A DNA stretch of 28,874 bases from Oppiella nova (taxonomy: Eukaryota; Arthropoda; Arachnida; Sarcoptiformes; Oppiidae), in the NCBI GenBank assembly GCA_905397405.1, contig CAJPVJ010000299.1:1-28874 (forward strand), written 5' to 3'. The number at the start of each line of letters is the position of its first letter. Position 1 is the first letter of the stretch. Positions 12,325 to 25,065 of this stretch are shown here, in pieces. The translations under genes and the position numbers were made by a program. The notes beneath the pieces were generated by a model. That model made no database searches. It worked only from the letters and a program-made list of their open reading frames with translations, and was not told the DNA's origin.

Positions 12325-13034
12325 TTTGCGGCCCAATTGCGATCTGTTTGCCACACATTAGGCGTTAATATGTTTGTAAATATTTATGTCATTTAAATCA
12401 TTAGACAAAACATTGAATACATTGCACTGAATGTGATTCAAGGGTTGGCAGATATTACACACATGTTCACCACTATCTCTGTCTCTACTATAGATCCTGT
12501 CATACACTTCACATCCACCCTATTATCACGTACTCATCGCTAACTGATCTGTGGCTCACGTTTTGTGCATAAACTTCAATCAATGCTCGCATTATTCATA
12601 TATTCAATGAAATTGTATTTTAATTACATTTCAATACTGTTTGCAAATATGTTATCAAAACGTATGACTTGAGTGTCAGCTGAGGCGCCAATAGATAACT
12701 GTTTTGTAATTCATTACTAAATCATATTATTTAATATAACCTTAAATTGGAGTCAAAGGACAGGCAAAGCATTCAATTATCGTATAATTATGACAGTTAT
12801 AGCAGTTATAGTCATATCTACACTATATGTACACTAATATAAGAGTCACTGTTTTATGCAAACAATGAGTGAATCATTAGTTTCAATGATAGCTAACATT
12901 GATTTGAATTTATGAGTCGTTTGAACCCAGAAATGAGTTGTGAAAACAAAACACAAACTCATCAGTAATTGAATGATATGTCAAAACATAAACATCAATG
13001 ACTTGATCAGCAAAGCAGTACTCATTGGCCACAC

Positions 13035-13068
<34 letters not shown>

Positions 13069-16000
13069 ATAGGACTACATGTTCAGCCAAAACAAAGGCA
13101 TACCTCACGAGTGAGGACTGCATTGTCTACTCAATGGTCTCTTTGCACACATTTAATGATCACTTACTGAAGAGCATATCTGAGGGCATCATATCCTGAG
13201 GGAGTCGTGAGTTGTACTGAAAAACTCATTATTCGTATAATTGGTCCAAAAGTGAGCACCAAATAAGACAACCTCAACGTCAAAGACAATCCAAAGTTTG
13301 CATTGAAAGCAAATACAGTACTGTTTTATATTATACGACAGTTTAGTGGACACCAGATCTGAGGCACACTTTTCACGTTAAAAACAACTGTTTTGAAAGT
13401 ATTATGCGTTTTGTGGTGAAAATGCGCACAAACTGTGAGACTATATAATCTTTTGGTTAATAATAATAAACTGAGCGCTGATTTAGAGGACAATTATTTG
13501 CAATTCAAGGCTTTAGGCAAACGTTTTGGTAAAACACAACACAATCTGAAGTAATGCTGAGATTTAAGGTGAGAAGCAGTGACTCAATAGACTCGTCGTT
13601 CAGCACAACACTCGACCACTACTACAGCCTTCACTGCAATGAATGTATGCATCAGTCGTACAGTCAGTCATAGTATGGCTCGTATGGCAGCACCAGAGCA
13701 GAGCACCAGCAGCTGTGCGCCCCTACAGCCAGGAGTCCCATACACACCATCACTACTATTCACATGACCACCACCTCAACAGCCCTTCCCTCACTAACCT
13801 GCCTGTGCTGTCGTGCCAATCAACAAAAGCCTAACACTTCTAATCACATCTATTATATGACCCAAAATAGTGGTTGCAATTCATGGGACGGACAGTCGTG
13901 TGGACAGTCGGTGTGTCTGTGGATGTGTTGCATAAAACGGATTTGAATGTATGACTGCGTGAAGGCATTGCCTCCACTTTGGCTATGGTTTGGTAATACC
14001 TATGATATGATAAGTTAGCGTAGATTTGGCACAACTTGTTGTATACGAAAGCCAAGTACAGTATCACATGATTTCATAACATAAACACTGAATCCGACAA
14101 AAATTGAATCAAGTCTTGAATGAAGGCTTAGCCGTAGGGCTCATACAGAATACATACATAACTGCTATTCAATACTAAACATGAAATATCGGTTCAATAA
14201 ATGTTTAGTACTTGAAAGAGAAACTCTGTTTTATTATTAACACATTAACTACTATTGAATACAATCTCATAAAATAATAGCCACTTAAATGTGTGACAAA
14301 GTATTCAATTACTGAATGCAATTAAATTCAAAACAAACTCGTGATTAATATTGGGCTAAAATGTGGAAAATTTTCTCATTAAAAAGCATTGAATTGATGC
14401 CTAAAAAAGTTATTATCTAATAGTTTCATAGGTATAGCACACTATAGCACACACACCGAGTGTAACACCCATTGTATTAATTACAATGTAATGCACTGTA
14501 TGTTAGGTCTGGCCATAAGTTTTGCAGACTTTGTGTGCTCTTTGTGTTCAAATGAAGAGCTCTTTATTTATCGGCGATTCATAAGAAGGCAATCAAAGGC
14601 GAAGTGTAGGCAAAAGCAAAGGAAGATTGCGTTTAAGCGCTTCCTGTGTTTTGACCAAAAAATCTTCAAAAACTCGAGTCTATAATACGGTATAAAAACA
14701 TTTTGTGGGCATATGTTTGGCAGAGAGAATAAATGTTAGCAATAATTAACTTTTTAAAGACTCTGTGAGGACCTGACAGACACTGCGGATGGACTCACAC
14801 TGTGTTTACTTAGTTCTCAAGCATTTGTCTACAAAACTAATGAATGGATCGTCAGATCTTTAAAAAGTTTTGGAAAAAGTGTTTTTTGTGCGAAACTAGT
14901 GCTCGAGAGTTGCGTTTCATTCATATCTTCATGCAGTGGCAAAACAGTTATAGACGAGAGTCTGAAGCACTGTATGGCACACGTCCTCAATGTGTCGTTC
15001 AATGAATAAATGTTTGTCTTCAGACTCAAACACATATTCAATTGCATTGAATGTGAACTCAAGCCCTTCCGGAGCAAAGAACGACAGACATAGACATAGA
15101 AATTATAGACTCCGTAGACGTGTAGTTAACGCTAAGTTCATAGACTAGAGGAAAACATTTATCATAAAAAATTATGTTCTGGTCTAAAGGTGTTGTGAAG
15201 AGTATTGAGTTTATGTTATCGAAAAACTTTTTACTAAAATGGATAATATATAGAAAAGTTTTCGCTAAAAGTACTGTATATTCTGTAGTACACTAGAAAT
15301 AATTTGTCGGCATTTCAATGATTTAAATGGAGAATACATACAAAGTATTCTTTAGACAAATTGTGGAAAATATAAAAATATTCTCATAGAAAATGCGGAA
15401 AAATTGATTTGACATACAGTAGAGTATTGTGTACTTTCAGTGAAGTGTTGTGTAATTTTGTTGAGAAGAGCTTTCTTCACAACTAATCAATTGCAAGAAT
15501 AAGTCATTCATTCATTTGACTCATAATTTGTGTGCTTTGGATGTGAGACACACATCGACCAGTATTTTGACTCTCGTCTATAAATTATAATTATGTCCAT
15601 TAAATTAGATTATAACTAATGATAGAAAGAATTTCTCTCAATTAATTCGTTTTCTCACAAAAACATTTAAGTAGAAGAATTAAATTCAATAAAAAACAAA
15701 CATAAAGAACGAGACATACATTGAGAATAGAAATAATTATTAATAAAAAACAAATTAAATGATTATAGAGGAAGACGTCGGACGAAAATAGTTAAGAGAA
15801 AAGGCACTAAAGAATTGCATTAAAAGTATGAACATATTATACATTAAATCATTGGCAGAAAATTATACGCGAAAATGTCATTATTTGTCAATCAATTAAA
15901 CCAGTGGCTCCTTAAGAACTACAAAATAATACAATTAAACAAAACATCTAGTTTAATAATAACTACTGTAATAAAAATAATATTTTTTAAGTAAAAATAA

Positions 16001-16161
16001 AATTTCGTAAATCTATTTGAAAACCACTAAAGCCTTCAATGAGGAAATAAATTCATATAAAAATGAGAGACTCTGAAAGTCAACACAAACATTATAAACA
16101 TTATGAAATGCATGGAAAAGTATCAGTTTTGGTAATCAAATAAAAAATTTAATCGAAATAC
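12325..16161. other. Long intergenic region
   Basis: No coding gene is supported. It holds a GA microsatellite (13038-13066) and a G+C-richer island near 13640-13830. On the minus strand, GGCAG then GTTAGTGAG at 13801-13790 is a good splice donor, and CAAACAG at 12350-12344 is a fair acceptor just before the TRIM start. A 5' untranslated TRIM exon ending at 13799 is therefore possible. 14000-16160 is AT-rich; the short frames there look random. No IDH3A exon continues below 16162 on the minus strand, in any reading I tried. Confidence 0.4.
13038..13066. repeat. GA dinucleotide microsatellite
   Basis: An uninterrupted (GA)n run of 29 bases in the upstream region of the TRIM gene. GA tracts can serve as GAGA-factor sites in arthropod promoters, but nothing else here proves that. 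Confidence 0.9.
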
Positions 16162-17082
16162 GTTGAGACAAACAGTGTCTAAATACATCTCTTTGTATTT
16201 GATCTCCGGGTGATGTTCTGCCACTTCTCGACAACACTGAAGGAACAGACCGTCAGACATACGCCTAATCAACGAAACGTAAGTCAAATGAATGCAACAA
16301 AAAAGACACTCAATGTCTCACATAATGTTTGCTTTGTGTACAGATGTGATAGTCTTGCGTCCGTTGGCCTTCGCGTACTCGAAGGCATACTGAGCCACTC
16401 GTCTACTGGCCTTTTCAGTGATCAATTTGATGCTCTGAACCACTCCGGGGGTGATCTGCCATTCAAATCATGAGAGGAGTGCAAGAGAGGGTGTAAGGGG
16501 TCTAACCTCGTGCTCAATGCCGCTGTACTCGCCTTCGGTGTTCTCGCGAATGGTGACGACATCGACGTTGTTATAGAGGGTCTCATAGCCCTCGATCGAC
16601 CGACACGGCCGCACATTGGCGTACAGAGAGAACACTCTACACAACACATACACCTTATGTCCACTAATCCACATATTTTACTATTCAACCCATATCTTAC
16701 TTTCGGATCTCCAGATTCAGCGAACGATGTCCTTTGCCTATAGGTGTGGCCAACGGTCCCTTCAGACCGATCTTATTCTTGAGAACAGAGTCGATAGCCT
16801 TCTGAGGAATACCGAAGCGTCCGTCCGGTCCCTTGACTGGAGTCACATCAACCGTATCCCAAGTGATGGGAACCTAACGGTAAATACAAGAATCCATTCA
16901 TTACTCCATTTTCATATCATTTAATCCAAAGGCAAGACCTTTGCGGCAGAGAATATTTGCTGAACAGCGCTCGATATCTCTGGTCCGATACCATCGCCCG
17001 GTATTAATGTGACCACTCTTTCGGTGGACTCCATTCGGTGACAATTATGATGACATCGAAACACATTCGACAGAATCGGTCG
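16162..17082 (-). CDS. IDH3A: IDH3A N-terminal part (exons A-E), truncated
   Basis: This encodes the N-terminal two-thirds of the mitochondrial NAD-dependent isocitrate dehydrogenase alpha subunit, a TCA-cycle enzyme. Exons A 17082-16939, B 16873-16701, C 16636-16507, D 16455-16322 and E 16264-16162 splice in frame and give 228 codons without a stop. Seen in order: a basic presequence-like stretch ([16 protein letters not shown]), [86 protein letters not shown] and [13 protein letters not shown]. The exon E donor is good, but no exon F or later exon lies downstream, so about 115 C-terminal residues are missing. The first exon is also not identified. Homology with the plus-strand copies stops 4 bases into intron E. 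Confidence 0.92.
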
Positions 17083-18480
17083 CTATTTGGACACAGAATA
17101 AGGCGTTAATGAGGAGATGAATGAAATGAATGGTAACCAACCAGTGATCGATGCATTGTTTGAGTCACTCGTCAGCAATGGATTGGATTTGATCCGAAAT
17201 AATGGCAATAAAGAAGACAAATGAAGAGCAGATCACAAAACTTTGGTCACAAGTATTTGTTTAACTGATTGTGTGGTCTATTGGGTGACACAGATGTCAC
17301 TGCAGTCTATGAATGCATACATCAATGCTGTGAACCAAACACCGGTTAAGCCTTTGAAAAGACCTTCACATAGTCTATAAATTTTATAAGTTTTATAAGT
17401 TTTATAGTATAAAACTACCGGTTCAACCACACACTGGTTGTCACCGGTATTAATAGACAATTAGAAATGAATGACCGGTTAATCACACTAATTGTCGTCT
17501 AATACCACTACACTCTATCCAATCAATTCAATTGACTCACTATCACTACATTCACTTTATTTCACCATTTATGTGCTCAATCAATTAGCTGCCAATTATT
17601 CATATACCGTACAATAGTAATAATACTAATCCAATAGCTAAAATTGTTGTATCATTTTGTAATGAGGCAGGTCACCTAAAATATGCTAAAATGTATGATA
17701 GTAGGGGTGACGGTTGCTATTCATAGAAGTCTTATTCATAGTATTTGTTGTAATTGTTAACCAAAAGAAAGTGATTGAAAAGAGTTATAAGTTCTAACTT
17801 AGAACTGATATGTGAATAGATAATGTATGATGCTCAATTCAATTCAATTTTACAGTACAGTATATTATTGTATTCTTGATGTCATACGAATTCATTAAAT
17901 TGAGTTTCACAGTAATTGGACATGCATAATGCCACTAGAATATAGCATATAGTTCACTTATTTTTTACAAAACTACTTTTGTAATTGTTATATACAAAAT
18001 CTACAGAATCTGTATATTATAGCAAATGTATAACACTTCTCCCATTATAAAAAACCGTTTCAGAAGTATAGTACTATAACTTATAGATTCTATACTATAG
18101 ATTATTTGCCTATTACAGTATTTATACAATAAGTGTATAATATTAATACACATACAGTATTTACAAATTGACAGTATATACAGTACAGTATTAATACAGT
18201 AAGAATATGATGATTAGACTATTGTAATGCATGTTTGAAATGATAGCTATGTATGCATTGACTGGATTTGGTTCTAATTCATGACAAAATAGGTGACCAC
18301 TAACCACGACATTAAGCAGAGTTTTAGTGAGAAATGAATGGCAATAATAGTGTGAAATGCAAGACTTGCTATTTCATATGATAGGGTCATAGGTTACAAC
18401 TTGTATTGAACTCTCATACTGTAGTATTAGTTACTTTATAATTAACTCTGGCTTTCAATTAAAGGGGTATGGAATCTGAA
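17083..18480. other. Region upstream of minus-strand IDH3A
   Basis: No gene is supported. 17090-17160 is an inverted match to about 19445-19515, part of the same inverted duplication that carries exon A. 17339-17480 has a cluster of ACCGGTT-type motifs. 17378-17410 has three TTTATAAG-like tandem units. 17600-18480 is AT-rich, with repeated ACAGTATT words near 18115-18200. Confidence 0.45.
17341..17480. promoter_or_regulatory. Cluster of ACYGGTT motifs (Grainyhead-like)
   Basis: ACCGGTT occurs at 17341, 17417 and 17474, ACCGGT at 17443 and ACTGGTT at 17432: five sites in 140 bases. The Grainyhead family consensus is AACCGGTT, so this could be an enhancer or promoter element upstream of the minus-strand IDH3A start. 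This is motif evidence only. Confidence 0.35.
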
Positions 18481-18485
18481 AATGT

Positions 18486-18729
18486 GAAATATACCATCAT
18501 ATTCTATATTAAATTCTAAACACATTGAGCTAGCTAAATTAGGTGAATGGATATATTCTCTACTAGAAAAAGAATATTCTTTATAACTAAAACCATAGAA
18601 TTTCATGCAAAATTCTGATATTTGAATATAAAGAATATTCTTTTTCTAATAGTGTATATATCCATTCACCTAATTTAGCTAGCTCAATGTGTTTAGAATT
18701 TAATATAGAATATGATGGTATATTTGAAA
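18486..18729. repeat. Large palindrome (inverted repeat)
   Basis: The left arm (18486-18584) is nearly the perfect reverse complement of the right arm (18627-18729), with a loop of about 42 bases. The arms contain GAGCTAGCTAAATTAGGTGA and its reverse complement. A few mismatches fall near the CTCTACTAG part of the left arm. No transposase is visible. It could be a foldback or MITE element, and would form a hairpin of about 98 base pairs. Confidence 0.92.
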
Positions 18730-19444
18730 TTACCAGAGTAAGTCTACTTTTGACATAAAGTCAGGTTTGGATGGAAAGGAGTCAAGTGTTGCGCACAGAA
18801 TGCAAACCAATGCCTCTTTGGTTGCATTCGTGACGCAAGCTTTGGTGAAAAGGAGGGGAGAGTCGGGAGTGAAGGCATAGACGGCAACAGCACTGCATTC
18901 ATAGGCATTCATAGGCACTGATAGGAAGGAGAGAGAGAGACAACAACACAACACTCATAGACATAGACAGCACTGAAATGGCGATCGTTGTGCCACTCAA
19001 GCACTCCATCACCACTGATCCACAGCTCAAGAAGTGCCACATTGGCCACCAATGGCCTCCATGACTACCATAACGTACGGGTGAGTCCTTCAGACATGCA
19101 ATTCATATGATTTGATGGCATGAATGGTGCCATTGATGCCAAACACTGCACTCATTTGAGTTGCAATTTGTAGACAAATATCTGACAAATTGAACGCAAT
19201 TTCCATTCAGTAATGGCTTTCTATATGTCATATATACAGGTGTTGTCTCACCACCACTTGACCACCGATACCACCAATCGGACACAAGAATGCGTGTGAT
19301 TACAAGAATGTGACCACTCTTGCACACCAATTGGATCCAAATGTTTCGTCAATGGTATGTAAATGTCGTGAATTAAGCCATTTTGTAGTCATTCAATACA
19401 AGACTATAGTCTCCATTGTATATACCATTGCATATAAGCTTACG
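18730..19444. other. Region between palindrome and IDH3A pseudo-exon
   Basis: A G+C-moderate stretch (18750-19100) ends in a good plus-strand splice donor, CGG then GTGAGTCC (near 19080). A transcript using it could splice to the acceptor at about 19522. No open frame joins cleanly to the IDH3A frame: the ATG at 19050 gives phase 2, while exon A needs phase 0. I see no other gene. Confidence 0.3.
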
Positions 19445-19521
19445 CTAAGACTCAGCACTATATTCATCGATCACTCGTTGCTTACCATTCATTCATTAAC
19501 ACCTTATTCTGTGTCCAAATA

Positions 19522-19690
19522 GCGACCGATTCTGTCGAATGTGTTTCGATGTCATCATAATTGTCACCGAATGGAGTCCACCGAAAGAGTGGTCACATTA
19601 ATACCGGCGATGGTATCGGACCAGAGATGTCGAGCACTGTATTGGAGTTGAATAAATGTTTGGTGCCTTTGGATCAAATGGATTGAGAAC
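19522..19690 (+). pseudogene. IDH3A exon A pseudo-copy (inverted)
   Basis: This is an inverted copy of exon A at 17082-16939, with the same TCCAAATAG acceptor just before it. It encodes [16 protein letters not shown] and [12 protein letters not shown]. One G is missing (ACCGGCGATGG here, ACCGGGCGATGG in the intact exon), which shifts the frame inside the nucleotide-binding start of the enzyme. After GAGATGTCGAGC the sequence decays, and the donor region is lost. Confidence 0.88.
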
Positions 19691-20751
19691 GAACTCAATG
19701 AATACTTGGTGTCCAACTGTATGTCCAATTAGTACCCATATATACCTAATATCTATAACATTGTATTAAATATCAATTTGACACAATTCTAATATTGCTA
19801 CCAAAATGAATAGTAGTGCCATTGAAAGCCTATTAAGTGTATGCAGATTAGTATAATTTAAGATTATTAGGTATTGTGTGCCCAGATATGTGCTCTAATA
19901 ACACACACAACGGTTTAATTGTGACCAATTGTTATTATTTTTATTTACTACTAAACAGTGATTTACACATTAATTAGACAATTAATTGTCATTTCTGATG
20001 GTGTAATACTCATTGATCTATTATTTAGTTAATTAAGCATGAATATAATCGTATTAATTATAATTGAGTGATTAATTTGCGTTTATTTGAGTGCAATGTT
20101 TGTGATAAAACTAATGGCAACAAACAATTGACTAATTGTGAGCACAATTTAACCAAAAATTGTGACTATAGTAAAGAGATTGTGACGAATGTATCTTTTG
20201 TGACACTATTTGTCTATTAATTGCAATTAATTTAATTGTTATTTGACTTTCGGTGCTTAAAATGTCGATATTTTCGATATAAGCCTTAGATATGACACCA
20301 CTTCGTAGACAATAGGCAACAAATAAATAAACTTTTGCACTAATGTCCTAAGAATGACCACTATATGTCTTACTTTTATATATTCTTTAGTGATAAACAT
20401 AATTTTGTTGTCTAAAGTTCAAGTTAACAAGTACACCTAAGACTTAAATAGTAGTATCTTGATCACAACAATTCTATTAGACCTGTTGATTTTTCAGAGA
20501 TGATTTAAATATGTCGAATGTTGTGAAATTTTATCAATGAAAAGTTGACAATAAGGTTATAATAACATAATGAACCTGATCATAACATACTGTAAATTGT
20601 AGTGTTAATCCCAGGAATTATACCCATATTTTGAAGTCACATACAGTAGAAGACATAAGTTTAGATTTAGGCTATTTAACTGAACATATTCGAGATTTAT
20701 TAAAATGCGAATTGATAAAATTGGCAAAATTACCACAACCATTTAATATTC
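19691..20751. other. AT-rich intergenic region
   Basis: No gene, RNA or clear repeat is supported in this stretch. Only scattered short AT-rich words are seen. Confidence 0.4.
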
Positions 20752-20763
20752 GGCCATTATCGT

Positions 20764-21221
20764 GAGTACCTCAAAATTCCGAAAATCAAAACCACGAAAA
20801 TTATAATAATTAAAATTACTTTTCCTGAAATTAAAACTTAAAGGATAATTAATTATCTTTTAGTTAGTAGTGTGTTTATAGTAAAACTTAACCAAGAATT
20901 ACAATATTGAATAGTTGATGAGATATTTACTTACTTGTATGACACTAATTAGCATTTAAATAATTGTTGCAATAATATCAATGAATTTTACATCAACTAA
21001 ATTAAAAATAATTATTTATATAGATATTATAATTTTCGGGGTTTTGATTTTCGAAATTTTGATAGGATAAGGCCATTATCCTGTTATACTTAATAAAACC
21101 GTTAATTCCCGAATGTTGACCTCAATCGTCTATTCGGATCTGACAAAAAAATGTCCGAAAATACCTATAGAAGTATTGTGTAAATGATATCTACATCAGA
21201 TTTTTAAATATATAAATTTAT
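20764..21221. mobile_element. MITE-like element with TIRs, copy A
   Basis: The inner element has imperfect terminal inverted repeats of about 37 bases at 20771-20807 and 21026-21062 (TCAAAATTCCGAAAATCAAA against the reverse complement of the right end). It has no coding capacity. GGCCATTATC occurs at 20752-20761 and again at 21071-21080, flanking the element as a possible 10-base target duplication. The similarity to copy B runs on to about 21221, so the duplicated unit is larger than the TIR element. Confidence 0.8.
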
Positions 21222-21350
21222 TATATTTAAAATAATCATTACTATTGATCAGTTTATACAGTTTATTAGAATTAATTTGGGACTTCCGTAGAATTAACGT
21301 TAGCGTTTCAAATAAATTCTTATTACCGTAAATGTTACAATAATAATTTA

Positions 21351-21798
21351 GAGTACCTCAAAATTCCGAAAATCAAAACCACGAAAATTATAATAATTAA
21401 AATTACTTTTCCTGAAATTAAAACTTAAAGGATAATTAATTATCTTTTAGTTAGTAGTGTGTTTATAGTAAAACTTACCAAGAATTACAATATTGAATAG
21501 TTGATGAAATTTTTACTTACTTGTATGACACTAATTAGCATTTAAATAATTGTTCCAATAATATCAATGAATTTTACATCAACTAAATTAAAAATAATTA
21601 TTTATATACATATTATAATTTTCGGGGTTTTGATTTTCGAAATTTTGATAGGATAAGGCCATTAACTTAACAAAACCGTTAATTCCCGAATGTTGACCTC
21701 AATCGTCTATTCGGATCTGACAAAAAAATGTCTGAAAATACCTATAGAAGTATAGTGTAAATGATATCTACATCAGATATTTAAATATATAAATTTAT
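21351..21798. mobile_element. MITE-like element with TIRs, copy B
   Basis: A direct copy of 20764-21221 at offset 587, with small indels and substitutions (for example a gap in the segment after AAGGCCATTA). The same pair of inverted termini is present. It lacks the left GGCCATTATC flank seen in copy A. Confidence 0.85.
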
Positions 21799-22187
21799 CT
21801 ATAAATTTTATTAGTAATGATAACTAGTCAAATATGTCAAATAATCTTAATTAAACCCTGAAGGCATCTTAATTGCAATCGCAAAGTTTATTTAAGAATA
21901 ATGGCATTTACAATGTTATTATTAAATGTCAAATTAGGATTTTAATGAATTTCACTAAGAATAGGTTTGAATGGTTTAAGAACCAGAATGGTCTCACTGA
22001 ACACTGTTTCGGGCTCCCGAACATCGGTCACAAAGTTCTGTTTAAAAGCTATTCGATGTTCAATTGAAACAATTTATTGATTATTTTTAATTTAAATTAA
22101 ATAAAATATTTTTGATGAATTTATATGTTACTAGAAATTGCTTTTTTAAAGTTACGAATCTATACTTTTGCCCTATTTTCCAATTAT
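21799..22187. other. Possible decayed element sequence
   Basis: A 64-codon frame at 21873-22067 (WFKNQNGLTEHCFG) superficially recalls the tail of a Tc1-like transposase, but I see no DDE motif and would not claim homology. No other gene is visible. Confidence 0.2.
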
Positions 22188-22442
22188 GGTTTATACAAAT
22201 GTGGTCACTGCTGCCGAGCTGTTAACATATTTGATCATGCTCATTACTTTTGAAAATACTTAGTATTCTGATAAATTAGTTAGCTGACTAATTAGCCGAT
22301 AATGACCAAAACTTAGGTTTATACAAATGTGGTCACTGCTGCCGAGCTGTTAACATATTTGATCATGCTCATTACTTTTGAAAATACTTAGTATTCTGAT
22401 AAATTAGTTAGCTGACTAATTAGCCGATAATGACCAAAACTT
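22188..22442. repeat. Perfect 127-base tandem repeat
   Basis: 22188-22314 and 22316-22442 are identical over exactly 127 bases, separated by a single A. A third copy is at 23204-23330, at the start of tandem unit 2. The bases on either side of the three copies differ (T/A, A/T, A/G). The repeat contains a near-palindrome, AATTAGTTAGCTGACTAATT. Confidence 0.93.
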
Positions 22443-22443
22443 T

Positions 22444-22472
22444 GGTGATCCTAAACTTTTGCCGTCAACTGT
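22444..22472. mobile_element. Tc1/mariner-like terminal repeat remnant
   Basis: GGTGATCCTAAACTTTTGCC followed by GTCAACTGTA resembles the right end of a Tc1-type element (reverse complement starts TACAGTTGACGGCAAAAG). It is repeated in unit 2 near 23332-23360. No matching left end or transposase is found, so it is at most a fragment. Confidence 0.4.
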
Positions 22473-22696
22473 ACTGTAGAAAGAATTGAAAGAATTAGGT
22501 AATAATATGTTAAATTTGTACAGGTTAGATTATTAGCCGATTTAATGATAGATATAAATAGCTTGGAATTTATGGACTCATGAATAAAATTATCGAAATC
22601 TGTGAACTAATATTACTTCCAAATACTTATTATCCAATGAATTTTCATTTGATGTATGAATTGAACACCAATTATATTGTTGTGGTTTACCGTTAG

Positions 22697-24286
<1,590 letters not shown>

Positions 24287-24359
24287 CCATTGGTGTCGAT
24301 TTGAAGTGACATTCCCTAACGATTCCGTGGACCTTGCATTAATTGGTTTCATTGAAAGG

Positions 24360-25065
24360 TATGTGTAGTGCAACACAAAATGGATTTCAATTGTTATAAA
24401 ATGGTTTACGAGTTGTTTTATGAACTTATGCTATAATTGAAACCAAAATGATTAGACAAGTAGTGGTGAGGGGATGGGACACTGAATGTATATGCAATTA
24501 GTGGGCCGCATGATGGCACATATGTTGGTGAACATGATAGCGATGTCGGGTAATGAGTGAATGGATCGGGAATTGAATATTAGGAAAGGGATGGGAATTA
24601 GTTGTGTATTTCGATAGAGTAGAGTCAGGAGGAAACGCAATGAACGTAACAGTGCTCTCAGACTAGACTTACAGTATAGACATAAAGAGAGTGAGAGACC
24701 AAAGCGTAGCATAAAATGGCGATCCCTTTGCTATACGAGTGTGTAGTTTGGGTGCTTTAAAGCCAAACATTGATTGGGTTTTAATAGTTATTTATTTTGT
24801 TTGTTATGTCATTTGATTATTGTTTACGTTAATTACAATTAACTTGAATTGAACTCAATTTAGTAGTAATATATGGCAATGAATGCATTGACTCGCTGTT
24901 AGCCATATTTGCATTGAATTGCATATACAGTGAATTGCATTGAACACAAACTTTTGAATTGTTTTGACATTTAATTGATTTAATTTTGATCTTAAATGGA
25001 AGCAAAGTATGAATTAATATGAAATTCGTGTCCAATTGACTGATTTTGTTATCCATGTCCTATAG
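24360..25065. other. Region upstream of recognised CHD1 exons
   Basis: No coding exon is recognised. It may contain the CHD1 promoter and first exon. ATGGCGATCCC at 24716 opens a short frame that stops after 14 codons. The stretch 25040-25065 ends in a pyrimidine-rich TCCTATAG acceptor. Confidence 0.35.

Noticed and set aside
13038-13066. CRISPR or other repeat-spacer system
   Set aside because: It is a plain dinucleotide microsatellite in a eukaryotic genome; no repeat-spacer pattern exists in the window.
15000-16161. IDH3A exon F onward hidden as a complemented block on the minus strand
   Set aside because: Reading the region backward without complementing (the equivalent test) showed no MVQDPSQF or later IDH3A motif.
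18730-18954. Cysteine/leucine-rich minus-strand frame
   Set aside because: It could look like a signal peptide, but there is no family match, no splice context, and a (GA)n tract lies at its start.
21873-22067. Tc1-like transposase remnant
   Set aside because: Resemblance is limited to a few residues; no DDE catalytic motif or paired terminal repeats were found.
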